From Sulfuriferula sp. (GTDB lineage: Bacteria > Pseudomonadota > Gammaproteobacteria > Burkholderiales > Sulfuriferulaceae), in contig DAICZK010000004.1 of assembly GCA_027311185.1 (NCBI GenBank), positions 11,770 through 23,549 on the forward strand: a stretch of DNA of 11,780 nucleotides. Reading direction: 5' to 3'. Each line of letters begins with the position of its first letter. Position 1 is the first letter of the stretch. Made by a program: the position numbers and the translations under genes. This document shows positions 1-7,515 of the stretch, piece after piece. The notes beneath the pieces are model-generated. The model did no database searches, had not been told where the DNA came from, and saw only the letters and a list, made by a program, of their open reading frames with translations.

Positions 1-4
1 GTCG

Positions 5-7
5 TAG
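5..7 (+). other. Second in-frame amber codon, six bases before the MDFVFLYD motif
   Basis: Reading back from ATG 11 in frame gives TCG TAG GCG ATG. The Met-Asp-Phe motif is internal in this family, so the TAG lies at a position that should be coding. Only four bases precede it in the window, so the reading frame further upstream cannot be verified. Context is again GTAGGCGA. Confidence 0.65.
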
Positions 8-10
8 GCG

Positions 11-1063
11 ATGGATTTTGTTTTCCTGTACGACACTACGCGCAAGCTTTTTTCCATTGGCTACAATGTCGCCGAAGGTGCGCTGGATGCGAGTTACTAC
101 GATTTGCTGGCTTCCGAAGCACGGCTCGCCAGTTTCATCGCGATTGCCAAGGGCGATGTGCCGGCTGCGCACTGGTTTCGCTTGGGGCGCGCGTTAACGC
201 CAGTCAACAAAGGAGCGGCGCTGATTTCGTGGTCAGGGTCGATGTTCGAATATCTGATGCCTGCGCTGGTCATGCGCTCGCCGGAAGGCAGCCTGATCGA
301 GCATACTTCCCGGCTTATCGTCTGGCGTCAAATTCAGTATGGTCATGAACGCGGCATTCCGTGGGGAGTTTCCGAATCGGCGTACAACGTTCGCGATCTC
401 GCTCTGACCTACCAGTATTCCAATTTCGGCGTTCCCGGTCTGGGTCTGAAACGCGGCCTGGGTGATGACAGTGTAATTGCGCCTTACGCCACGCTGCTTG
501 CGGCCATGTATCAGCCTGCCGCCGCGGTCAGGAACCTGGTGCGCATCGAGGCATTGGGCGGACGCGGGGTATTCGGGTTCTACGAGGCGCTGGATTTCAC
601 GCCAGAGCGCCTGCCGCAGGGCGAAACGGTGGTAACGGTCAAGGCGTATATGGCGCATCATCAAGGCATGTCGCTGGTATCGATCGACAATGTGCTCAAC
701 GAAAATATCATGCGCCGCAGGTTTCATCGCGAGCCGCGCATTCAGTCGGCGCAATTGCTGTTGCAGGAACGCACGCCGCGCGACATTCCGGTCACGCGAC
801 CGCGCGCTTACGATACCAAGTCGGATGCTCTGGTCAAGGATTATGTAGAACCGATATTGCGACGCTTTTATTCGCCCAATCTGCCGACCCCGTCAGTACA
901 TTTGCTCTCCAATGGCCGTTATGCGGTGATGATTACCGGCGCCGGCTCGGGTTATAGCGTGTGGGGGAAACTCGCGGTGACGCGTTGGCGCGAAGATGTG
1001 ACGCGCGACAACTGGGGCAGCTACATTTATTTGCGCGATGTCGGAAGCGGGTTGGTCTGGTAG
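11..1063 (+). CDS. ndvB: Cyclic beta-1,2-glucan synthase, middle fragment between two in-frame amber codons (5' part lies outside window)
   Basis: This is an internal piece of an NdvB/ChvB/Cgs-type synthase, which builds and cyclises beta-1,2-glucans at the inner membrane. The 350 residues match the central glycoamylase-like (cyclisation) region: MDFVFLYD at 1-8, a YYDLLASEARLASFIAIAKGD block at 29-49, WGVSESAYNVRD at 118-129 and YMAHHQGMSL at 213-222. From about residue 296 (HLLSNGRYAVMI) it enters the first GT36-type beta-sandwich domain, which the stop at 1061-1063 cuts in the middle. The ATG at 11 is probably not a true start. It has no usable ribosome binding site, family members continue upstream with a membrane glycosyltransferase (GT84) part, and an in-frame TAG stands at 5-7. 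The next open stretch resumes in the same frame at 1064. I therefore read this as one gene interrupted by ambers, not as a separate protein. Family assignment is firm; whether a product is made is unknown. Confidence 0.85.
   Translation: MDFVFLYDTTRKLFSIGYNVAEGALDASYYDLLASEARLASFIAIAKGDVPAAHWFRLGRALTPVNKGAALISWSGSMFEYLMPALVMRSPEGSLIEHTSRLIVWRQIQYGHERGIPWGVSESAYNVRDLALTYQYSNFGVPGLGLKRGLGDDSVIAPYATLLAAMYQPAAAVRNLVRIEALGGRGVFGFYEALDFTPERLPQGETVVTVKAYMAHHQGMSLVSIDNVLNENIMRRRFHREPRIQSAQLLLQERTPRDIPVTRPRAYDTKSDALVKDYVEPILRRFYSPNLPTPSVHLLSNGRYAVMITGAGSGYSVWGKLAVTRWREDVTRDNWGSYIYLRDVGSGLVW
1061..1063 (+). other. In-frame amber codon inside the glucan synthase gene
   Basis: The codons around it read GTC TGG TAG GCG ACC TAT CAG CCG, so the protein would read ...SGLVW-stop-ATYQP... 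The frame before and after is identical and homologous to the same domain. Family members usually carry Ser after the Trp (from memory of the VWS..YQP pattern), which would need a single change TCG to TAG. The octamer context is GTAGGCGA. Confidence 0.9.
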
Positions 1064-1078
1064 GCGACCTATCAGCCG

Positions 1079-4000
1079 ATGTGCGTGGAATCCGACGATT
1101 ATGAGGTCATGTTTGCCGAGGATCGCGCCCGCATCATTCAGCGTGACGGCACTTTTACTTCCGCGCTTGAAATCATCGTCTCGTCTGAGGATGACGTGGA
1201 AATACGGCGTTTGACGCTGACCAATGGCGGGTCGCGCGCGCGCGAAATCGAAGTGACATCGTATGCGGAAATTACCATGACTCCGCAGGAGGCCGATGCC
1301 GCGCATCCTGCTTTTTCCAATCTGTTCATCCAGACCGAATACATCGATGCGATTTCGGCGATTGTCGCGTCGCGCCGGCCGCGTTCTGCACATGATGCCG
1401 TCAACTGGTTCGCTCATGTGGTTTCTTCGAGCGATGGCGAGATCGCGACCAACGTTGAATATGAAACCGACAGGTCACGCTTTTTAGGCCGCGGGCACAA
1501 TGTGACCAATCCGCTCTCAGTCATGAATGGCTGGCCGCTGTCTAATACAGTCGGGGCGGTGCTCGACCCGGTGGCAAGCCTGCGCAAGCGCGTGCGGATC
1601 GCGCCGGGAGCCAGCGTCCACATCACGTTTTGCACGATGGCGGCGCGGACGCGCGAGGAAATCATCAGCCTCGCCGACAAATATCACGATCCGGCAGCGT
1701 TCGACCGGGCATCTACCCTGGCGTGGACTCACGCCCAGGTGCAACTGCACTATCTCGGTATCGGTAATGATGAGGCCAATCTGTTCCAGCGTCTGGCCAA
1801 CCGCATCCTCTATTCCGACCCGTCCTTGCGCCCATCGAGCGAAATTCTGCAGCATAGCCAATTGCCGGCATCCGGGCTGTGGGTACACAGGATTTCTGGC
1901 GATCTGCCTATCGTCCTGGTACGCATTGACGATGCCGACGATCGCGGCTTGTTGCGCCAATTGCTGCGTGCGCACGAGTATTGGCGTATGCGTCATCTAG
2001 CGGTCGATCTGGTGATTCTGAATGAAAAACCCGCTTCGTACGCGCAGGATTTGCAGGTGTATCTGGAAAACCTCGTGCGCGCTTGTCAGGGCGCAACCAC
2101 GCATGACAATCACGATGTGCGCGGCGCTATATTTTTGTTGCGCGCCGATTTGCTGCCGGCGCAAGATAAGCTGTTGCTGGAGACTGCGGCGCGGGCGATT
2201 CTGACCAATCGCCAGGGCTCGTTGAACGAGCAGGTGATGCGCGTCAAGCGTACGGAACTCAAACCGCCGCGCTCTGCACGCAAAGTCGTGGCTCCGCGCC
2301 CCGAAACGGCTGCCGTACTGGTGCCACCGAAATTGGAATTTTTTAACGGCTTGGGTGGATTTGCCGATAATGGCCGCGAATACGTGATCGTGCAAGAAGC
2401 CAATCAGCGTACGCCCGCGCCGTGGAGCAATGTTATCGCCAATCGCGATTTCGGTTTTATCGTTTCCGAATCAGGGTCGTCTTATACCTGGTCGGTCAAC
2501 AGCCGCGAAAACCAGTTGACGCCATGGTCGAACGATCCTGTGTCTGATCCTGCCGGAGAAGCGATTTATATTGCAGATATGGATACCGGCGAACTCTGGA
2601 CGCCGACTGCGTTGCCGATTCGTATCGAACATGCGGCGTATATTACGCGTCACGGGCAGGGGTACAGCCGTTTCGAGCATCTGTCGCATGACATGTATAG
2701 CGACCTGATCCAGTTTGTGGCAGTAGACGATTCGGTGAAAATTTCCGCCTTGCGGTTGGAAAACCGCTCGGCGCGGTCACGGACCTTAAGTGTTACGGGC
2801 TATGTCGAATGGGTGTTGGGATTTCTGCGCAGTACTAACGCGCCCTTTATCGTCACCGAAATAGACATCGAGACCGGCGCCCTGTTCGCGCATAACCCAT
2901 GGAGTAGCGAATTCGGCCAACGTATTGCATTTTTCGACGCAAAACCCGCAAACGCGTCCTGGACCGGAGACCGTACAGAGTTTCTCGGCCGCAACGGCTC
3001 TCCGGACAGTCCGGCTGCGCTGCTGCGCGACGAATCGTTGAGTGGCAAGACCGGTGCGGGACTTGATCCCTGCGCCGCGCTTCAGTCCCGCCTCGTACTT
3101 GAGGTGGGGGAAAGCAGGGAATTGCGCTTTATGCTCGGGCAGGCAGCCAGCAGGCAAGAGGCCCGCGCGCTGATTCTGCGTTATCGGGCGCAGTCGACGC
3201 ACAATCTGCTTGAACAGACCAGGCAGCAATGGGACCAGATACTCGAAAAAGTCGAGGTCATCACGCCGGATCGCAGTCTCGATCTGATGCTGAATCGATG
3301 GCTGCTGTATCAGACCCTGAGTTGTCGTTTCTGGGCGCGTACGGCGTTTTATCAGGCGGGTGGGGCGTTCGGCTTCCGCGATCAGTTGCAAGACAGCATG
3401 GCTTTGGCCGTCGCTTTGCCCGATGAGGCGCGCGCCCAGATTTTGCGCGCGGCGGCGCGACAGTTTTCCGAGGGCGATGTCCAGCACTGGTGGCATCCGC
3501 CAACCGGACGCGGCGTGCGCACGCGGATCTCGGACGATTTGATCTGGTTGCCATACGTAGTTTTAAATTACATCGAAGTCACCGCCGATAAAACCATTCT
3601 CGATCAGCCATGCGCATTTCTGGACGGCCCGGCACTGGCCGACGGCCAGGAAGATGCCTATTTCGCACCGTCGACATCGAATCAGGAGGCCAGCGTCTTC
3701 GAACATTGCGCCCGTACTCTGGATCGCAGCCTGGCGACGGGCAGCCACGGTTTGCCGCTGATCGGCAGCGGCGACTGGAACGATGGCATGAATCGGGTGG
3801 GTCAGGACGGGCGTGGAGAAAGTGTGTGGCTCGCATGGTTCCTGAATACGACCTTGCGCACTTTTGCGCCGGTGGCTGCGGCGCGCGGGGAGACCGAGCG
3901 TGCTCAAACCTGGCTCGCACACGCGGAAGCACTCAGACAGGCGATAGAAGACCAGGCATGGGACGGCGCGTGGTATCGTCGCGCTTATTTCGATGACGGC

Positions 4001-4747
4001 ACACCGCTCGGATCGGCTGCGAATACGGAATGCCGTATCGATTCGATTGCCCAGTCCTGGGCGATCATATCGGGTGCCGGTACGCGCGAACGTGCTGAAC
4101 GCGCCATGAGGGCGGTCGACCAGTATCTGATTCGCCAGGGCGACGATCTGGTGCTGCTGTTTACGCCGCCATTCGACAAAACGCCGCTTGATCCGGGTTA
4201 TATCAAGGGTTATTTGCCCGGGGTGCGCGAAAACGGGGGGCAATACACGCACGCGGCGGTCTGGTGCGTGATCGCTTATGCCATGCTGGGCGACGGTGAC
4301 AAGGCGAATGAATTGTTCGCGATGATGAACCCGGTCAATCATGCGAGCACGCGCGCCGGCGTGCATCGCTACAAGGTCGAGCCGTATGTCGCGGCCGCCG
4401 ATATCTACGCGATTGCACCGCATACCGGGCGCGGAGGCTGGACCTGGTATACCGGTTCGGCGGGCTGGATGCTGCGCGCCGGCGTTGAATGGATACTGGG
4501 CCTGCGCGTGCGCGGCGAGGAGCTTCTGATCGACCCGTGCATTACGCGGCAGTGGCCGGAATTCCAGATCAATTATCGGCACGGTTCGTCACGCTACGAA
4601 ATCCGTATTGAAAACCCGGACCGTGTTTCGAGCGGCGTGGTCGGCATCGTTCTGGATGGCGTGGCGCTCGACAGTTCGACCCGCCGCATACCGCTCGTCG
4701 ATGACGGCCTCACGCATAAGGCCATAGTCACATTGGGCGTGACCTGA
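1079..4747 (+). CDS. ndvB: Cyclic beta-1,2-glucan synthase, C-terminal part with GH94 phosphorylase domain
   Basis: This continues the preceding fragment in the same frame. The five codons after the amber (ATYQP) also fit the family, so the ATG at 1079 is only the first methionine after the stop; it lacks a Shine-Dalgarno sequence. In order, the 1222 residues hold the rest of the first GT36-type sandwich (1 to about 180), a conserved linker region (about 260-340), a second sandwich opening with KLEFFNGLGGF at 418-428, and a GH94 (alpha/alpha)6 phosphorylase module from about 735. Marks of that module are FGFRDQLQD at 764-772, GVRTRISDDLIWLP, GSGDWNDGMN (Asp899 and Asp902, the region holding the general acid in GH94 enzymes) and GRGGWTWYTGSAGWM near the C-terminus. 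In Cgs enzymes this module trims the chain by phosphorolysis and sets ring size. The stop is TGA. The absence of any further stop or frameshift over 1222 codons implies the upstream ambers are recent, suppressed or erroneous. Confidence 0.9.
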   Translation: MCVESDDYEVMFAEDRARIIQRDGTFTSALEIIVSSEDDVEIRRLTLTNGGSRAREIEVTSYAEITMTPQEADAAHPAFSNLFIQTEYIDAISAIVASRRPRSAHDAVNWFAHVVSSSDGEIATNVEYETDRSRFLGRGHNVTNPLSVMNGWPLSNTVGAVLDPVASLRKRVRIAPGASVHITFCTMAARTREEIISLADKYHDPAAFDRASTLAWTHAQVQLHYLGIGNDEANLFQRLANRILYSDPSLRPSSEILQHSQLPASGLWVHRISGDLPIVLVRIDDADDRGLLRQLLRAHEYWRMRHLAVDLVILNEKPASYAQDLQVYLENLVRACQGATTHDNHDVRGAIFLLRADLLPAQDKLLLETAARAILTNRQGSLNEQVMRVKRTELKPPRSARKVVAPRPETAAVLVPPKLEFFNGLGGFADNGREYVIVQEANQRTPAPWSNVIANRDFGFIVSESGSSYTWSVNSRENQLTPWSNDPVSDPAGEAIYIADMDTGELWTPTALPIRIEHAAYITRHGQGYSRFEHLSHDMYSDLIQFVAVDDSVKISALRLENRSARSRTLSVTGYVEWVLGFLRSTNAPFIVTEIDIETGALFAHNPWSSEFGQRIAFFDAKPANASWTGDRTEFLGRNGSPDSPAALLRDESLSGKTGAGLDPCAALQSRLVLEVGESRELRFMLGQAASRQEARALILRYRAQSTHNLLEQTRQQWDQILEKVEVITPDRSLDLMLNRWLLYQTLSCRFWARTAFYQAGGAFGFRDQLQDSMALAVALPDEARAQILRAAARQFSEGDVQHWWHPPTGRGVRTRISDDLIWLPYVVLNYIEVTADKTILDQPCAFLDGPALADGQEDAYFAPSTSNQEASVFEHCARTLDRSLATGSHGLPLIGSGDWNDGMNRVGQDGRGESVWLAWFLNTTLRTFAPVAAARGETERAQTWLAHAEALRQAIEDQAWDGAWYRRAYFDDGTPLGSAANTECRIDSIAQSWAIISGAGTRERAERAMRAVDQYLIRQGDDLVLLFTPPFDKTPLDPGYIKGYLPGVRENGGQYTHAAVWCVIAYAMLGDGDKANELFAMMNPVNHASTRAGVHRYKVEPYVAAADIYAIAPHTGRGGWTWYTGSAGWMLRAGVEWILGLRVRGEELLIDPCITRQWPEFQINYRHGSSRYEIRIENPDRVSSGVVGIVLDGVALDSSTRRIPLVDDGLTHKAIVTLGVT

Positions 4748-5690
4748 TTACAACACGGCGATTGGGGCGATCTCCTGCAGTAATTGGTCGCCTGCCGGGT
4801 GGCCAAAGTTATTGTTGATCTGTTTGAATTCATCGAGGTCGAGAAACAGCAGGGCGAGTTTTTGCCCATAACGCCTCGCCTGCGCTATCGACTCCCTGAG
4901 TCGGTCGTAGAACAGACGCCGATTGGGCAAGCCGGTCAGGTAATCGAAATAGGCCAGCCGGGTTATCTTTTCTTCGGATTGTTTACGCTCGGAAATATCG
5001 CGCACCGCGTTGAAAATCATTTTTCTCGCCGCCCACCTTGATAATGGTCGAGTTGACTTCGACCGGAATGATGGTGCCGTTTTTATGTCGGTTGGCAGAT
5101 TCGAACAGCGCATTGCCGTTTTTTGTCACCTGCGCCAGCTGATTTGGTAACCTGGCGGCAAATTCGGTGCTTTTGGTCTGGATGATATTTATGCTCAGCA
5201 TTTCCGACCGGGTATAGCCAAGCCGGTCGCAGGCGGCAAAATTCACGTCTCGGATAGCGCCGCCCAAATCGAAAATGAACAGGCAGTCGGCGGCGGAATT
5301 AAACAGGGTACTGAACCGTTCTTCGCTGTCGCGCAAGGCGGTTTCGGTTTGCCTGTATTTGCTGACGTCATAGATCACGACCAGCACTCGCAACTCCGTC
5401 GCGCCTTGCAAAGGACTCAGGCTGACGTCGATGGGAAACTCCCGACCGTTTTTATGGGCGCCGAAGAGGGTCAGGCCCTCGCCCGCGGAGCGGTTGACCG
5501 GATGCGAGGCATAGCCGATGTGATGCAGGCGGTGAACATCACGCAGCCTTTTTGGCACCAGTATCTCTACCGGCTGTCCAGTCAATTTAGCGGCGGAATA
5601 GCCGAACAATGACTCGCTCCTGGGGTTGGCGGTTTCGATGATACCTTGCGGGCCGGTGATCAACATCGCATCGGCGGCCGAGCATCTGCG
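4748..5690 (-). pseudogene. Remnant of PAS-PAS-GGDEF signalling protein, frameshifted and 3'-truncated
   Basis: The minus strand encodes, in order, a PAS domain (SAADAMLITGPQGIIETANP onward, about 5690-5330), a second PAS domain (ALRDSEERFSTLFNSAADCL onward, about 5330-4990) and the first part of a diguanylate cyclase domain (TRLAYFDYLTGLPNRRLFYDRL, then LLFLDLDEFKQINNNFGH). In intact proteins of this type the sensor domains control c-di-GMP synthesis. The frame breaks at the A-run corresponding to plus-strand 5020-5024. With one A fewer, the second PAS would read smoothly from IIKVGGEK into MIFNAVRDISERK. The cyclase domain ends at GDQLLQEIA, followed by PIAVL and TAA, so the GG(D/E)EF active-site loop is missing. 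Upstream of about 5690 the frame also breaks. A possible N-terminal continuation (RELKSSKRRFKNAHN) lies in another frame, and I cannot place a start codon. No active enzyme is expected. PAS and GGDEF identification is solid; the original length is unknown. Confidence 0.85.
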
Positions 5691-5892
5691 ATATCATCAT
5701 CCAGCAGAGTCTATTATGCGCATTTTTGAAACGTCGTTTAGAGGATTTTAGTTCCCGGATATCGTGCGATGCTGTCTTGAAGGGAGGCGAAAAGCCGTCG
5801 CTTGCCGGGGTTGGCTCTGTCGTGTAGACTTTGTCTGTCATTGTTGGCTGTCGCTGCTATTCTTTTGGGCGGCCCGATTTCTGTCAATTTCA

Positions 5893-5899
5893 AGGGAGG
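5893..5899 (+). promoter_or_regulatory. Ribosome binding site fixing the start of the glycine-zipper gene
   Basis: AGGGAGG ends five bases before the ATG at 5905. The frame is open further upstream, back to 5764, but that extension has no comparable site and reads as unlikely protein (Arg-, Cys- and Trp-rich). The remaining bases from about 5691 to 5892 hold no gene that I can support; a clear promoter was not found there. Confidence 0.75.
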
Positions 5900-5904
5900 C
5901 TCTG

Positions 5905-6573
5905 ATGGAAAAACCTGGCAATGCGCTAAATGTCATATTAACTGTAGCTGGCGTGACTGCGATTCTGTTTGGTGTACTGGGTATAGCCACGATGGCGGGC
6001 TGGATGCCTCATCTTCATGAGCCGGCGGCGGTCACGCAAAATGCGGCTCCGGCAACGCAGTCGGGCTCCAATTCGGCGGGTGGGTCAGTTATGCCGAGCG
6101 CGCAACCTACAAGTGCTTATCCGCTTCGGGAACACCGGGAGCACGTTGCGCACAGGCATGAATCCATGCCTGAGGAACGGCCGGGCGAAACCGCCGTTGC
6201 GACAGCGGCCCCAGCACAGGCACCGATACCTGTCTGTCAGGATTGCGGCATCGTGCAATCGATAAACGTGACCGAGGTGCAGTCGTCGAGTCCGTCGCTG
6301 GTGGGGTCGGTTCTGGGCGGAGTGCTGGGTGCGGTAGTCGGACACCAGATCGGTAACGGCAACGGTCGTACGCTGGCGACCGTTGCCGGGGCGGCAGGCG
6401 GCGCTTATGCGGGCAACCAGATCGGTGAGCGGGTCAACCAGCATCAGCGTTATGACATTCATGTGCGGATGAATGACGGTTCTTATCGCACTTATTATTT
6501 GTCTACACCGCCTTCGTTTAACACCGGCGACAGGGTCAAGCTGGAGAGCGGCACGCCGGTGCTGGTGCAATGA
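5905..6573 (+). CDS. Membrane-anchored glycine-zipper 2TM domain protein
   Basis: This is a 222-residue envelope protein of unknown precise role. Residues 8-33 form one hydrophobic segment (NVILTVAGVTAILFGVLG...), read here as an uncleaved inner-membrane anchor; there is no lipobox cysteine. A low-complexity Ala/Pro/Ser linker (about 40-108) includes a His/Arg-rich patch at 75-86. It is followed by CQDCG at 111-115, and then by the glycine-zipper pair at about 131-173 (SVLGGVLGAVVGHQIGNGNG and GAAGGAYAGNQIG). The C-terminus (about 183-220, YDIHVRMNDGSYRTYYL and GDRVKLESGTPVLV) looks like a small beta domain. The Cys-x-x-Cys-Gly, zipper and beta tail order is typical of proteobacterial SlyB/17-kDa-antigen-like relatives, many of which are lipoproteins instead. 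The start is chosen for its strong ribosome binding site. The gene is 61 bases ahead of uppP on the same strand and could be cotranscribed with it. Its exact function cannot be told from sequence. Confidence 0.85.
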   Translation: MEKPGNALNVILTVAGVTAILFGVLGIATMAGWMPHLHEPAAVTQNAAPATQSGSNSAGGSVMPSAQPTSAYPLREHREHVAHRHESMPEERPGETAVATAAPAQAPIPVCQDCGIVQSINVTEVQSSSPSLVGSVLGGVLGAVVGHQIGNGNGRTLATVAGAAGGAYAGNQIGERVNQHQRYDIHVRMNDGSYRTYYLSTPPSFNTGDRVKLESGTPVLVQ

Positions 6574-6589
6574 TTGTTACACAATCTCC

Positions 6590-6618
6590 TTGCAATTCGC
6601 CGGTTTCATCACTTTTAT
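6590..6618 (+). promoter_or_regulatory. Possible sigma70-type promoter for uppP
   Basis: TTGCAA at 6590-6595 and TTTTAT at 6613-6618 are separated by 17 bases; each matches four of six consensus positions. They sit in the AT-rich gap between the glycine-zipper gene and uppP and would give a very short leader. This is a visual match only; readthrough from the upstream gene is an alternative. Confidence 0.3.
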
Positions 6619-6634
6619 TTTATGGAATTAATAC

Positions 6635-7492
6635 ATGACGTTTCTTGACGTTTTAGTGCTGGCCGTCGTTCAGGGGGTTTGCGAAATGCTTCCGGTGTCG
6701 AGTTCGGCGCACGTTATTTTCGCAGCCAAGCTGATGGGGTTCGATCCGACTACACCGGCGATGACGCTGTTGCTGGTCATGCTTCACACCGGCACGATGC
6801 TCGCGGTCATCATTTATTTCTGGAGTTCGTGGCGCGACCGTTATTTTTCTTCCGCAAGTACTTTCTGGCCGTTCGCTAAAATGGTGGCGCTGGCGACCGT
6901 CCTGACCGGGATAGTCGGTCTGGCATTGATGTTTTTTATCGAACACGTCGTGCTGCATGGAGGGCATGCGGAAATCGAGCAGCTGTTCGGCAACGTGTAT
7001 GTTATCGCCGGCGGCCTGGCGGCGGCGGGCATTATCATCATCCTGTCGTCGCGTCAAACGGCGACCACGCCTGAGCGAAGCCTGAGCGGTGCCCAGTCGG
7101 CCTGGATAGGCGCGGTGCAGGGTCTGTGCCTTCCGTTTCGCGGATTTTCGCGTTCCGGAGCCACTATTTCCACGGGTTTGCTGCTGGGGATAGACAAGGT
7201 GCGGGCGGAAGAATTCAGCTTCGCTCTGGCGGTCATCCTGACCCCGCCGGTGATCGCCAAGGAGGTTTACCGGTTTTATAAGGCTTATGGTGCGCAGGCG
7301 CTGGCCGGAAACATGCTGCAAGTGGCGTGGCCGAGTCTGGCGGGTATGGTGCTGAGCTTCGTCGCCGCCTTGCTCGCGCTCAAATGGCTGTCGCAGTGGC
7401 TGGAACACGGCAAGTGGTACATCTTCGGTTATTATTGCCTGTTCGCGTCCGTGACGGTGCTGGTTACCAGCAAAATGCTGCACTGGGCATGA
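6635..7492 (+). CDS. uppP: Undecaprenyl-diphosphatase (UppP/BacA family)
   Basis: This integral membrane phosphatase of 285 residues converts undecaprenyl diphosphate to the monophosphate, recycling the lipid carrier for peptidoglycan and surface polysaccharides; raised expression is associated with bacitracin resistance in this family. The first signature reads QGVCEMLPVSSSAH (Gln13, Glu17, His26) and the second LPFRGFSRSGATIS, with Arg169 and Arg173. The rest is a series of hydrophobic helices, and the length is normal. Compared with E. coli BacA, the first of the two motif glutamates (E-x-x-x-E) is Gln, and the P-G-x-S-R-S-G loop is R-G-F-S-R-S-G. I recall this pattern from a proteobacterial subfamily, so it is probably not damage. 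The ribosome binding site is weak (GGA eight bases before the ATG). The gene converges on the aminotransferase 23 bases downstream, with no clear terminator. Confidence 0.93.
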   Translation: MTFLDVLVLAVVQGVCEMLPVSSSAHVIFAAKLMGFDPTTPAMTLLLVMLHTGTMLAVIIYFWSSWRDRYFSSASTFWPFAKMVALATVLTGIVGLALMFFIEHVVLHGGHAEIEQLFGNVYVIAGGLAAAGIIIILSSRQTATTPERSLSGAQSAWIGAVQGLCLPFRGFSRSGATISTGLLLGIDKVRAEEFSFALAVILTPPVIAKEVYRFYKAYGAQALAGNMLQVAWPSLAGMVLSFVAALLALKWLSQWLEHGKWYIFGYYCLFASVTVLVTSKMLHWA

Positions 7493-7515
7493 GCACGGGT
7501 CTGGGCTGAAAAATC

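Noticed and set aside
3563..4582. A 339-codon open frame on the minus strand opposite the GH94 domain
   Set aside because: The plus-strand protein here is a clear GH94 module; the antisense product has no domain or ribosome binding site.
5764..5904. A 47-codon N-terminal extension of the glycine-zipper protein
   Set aside because: The strong ribosome binding site at 5893-5899 marks ATG 5905 as the start, and the extension is Cys/Arg/Trp-rich and unlike a signal peptide.
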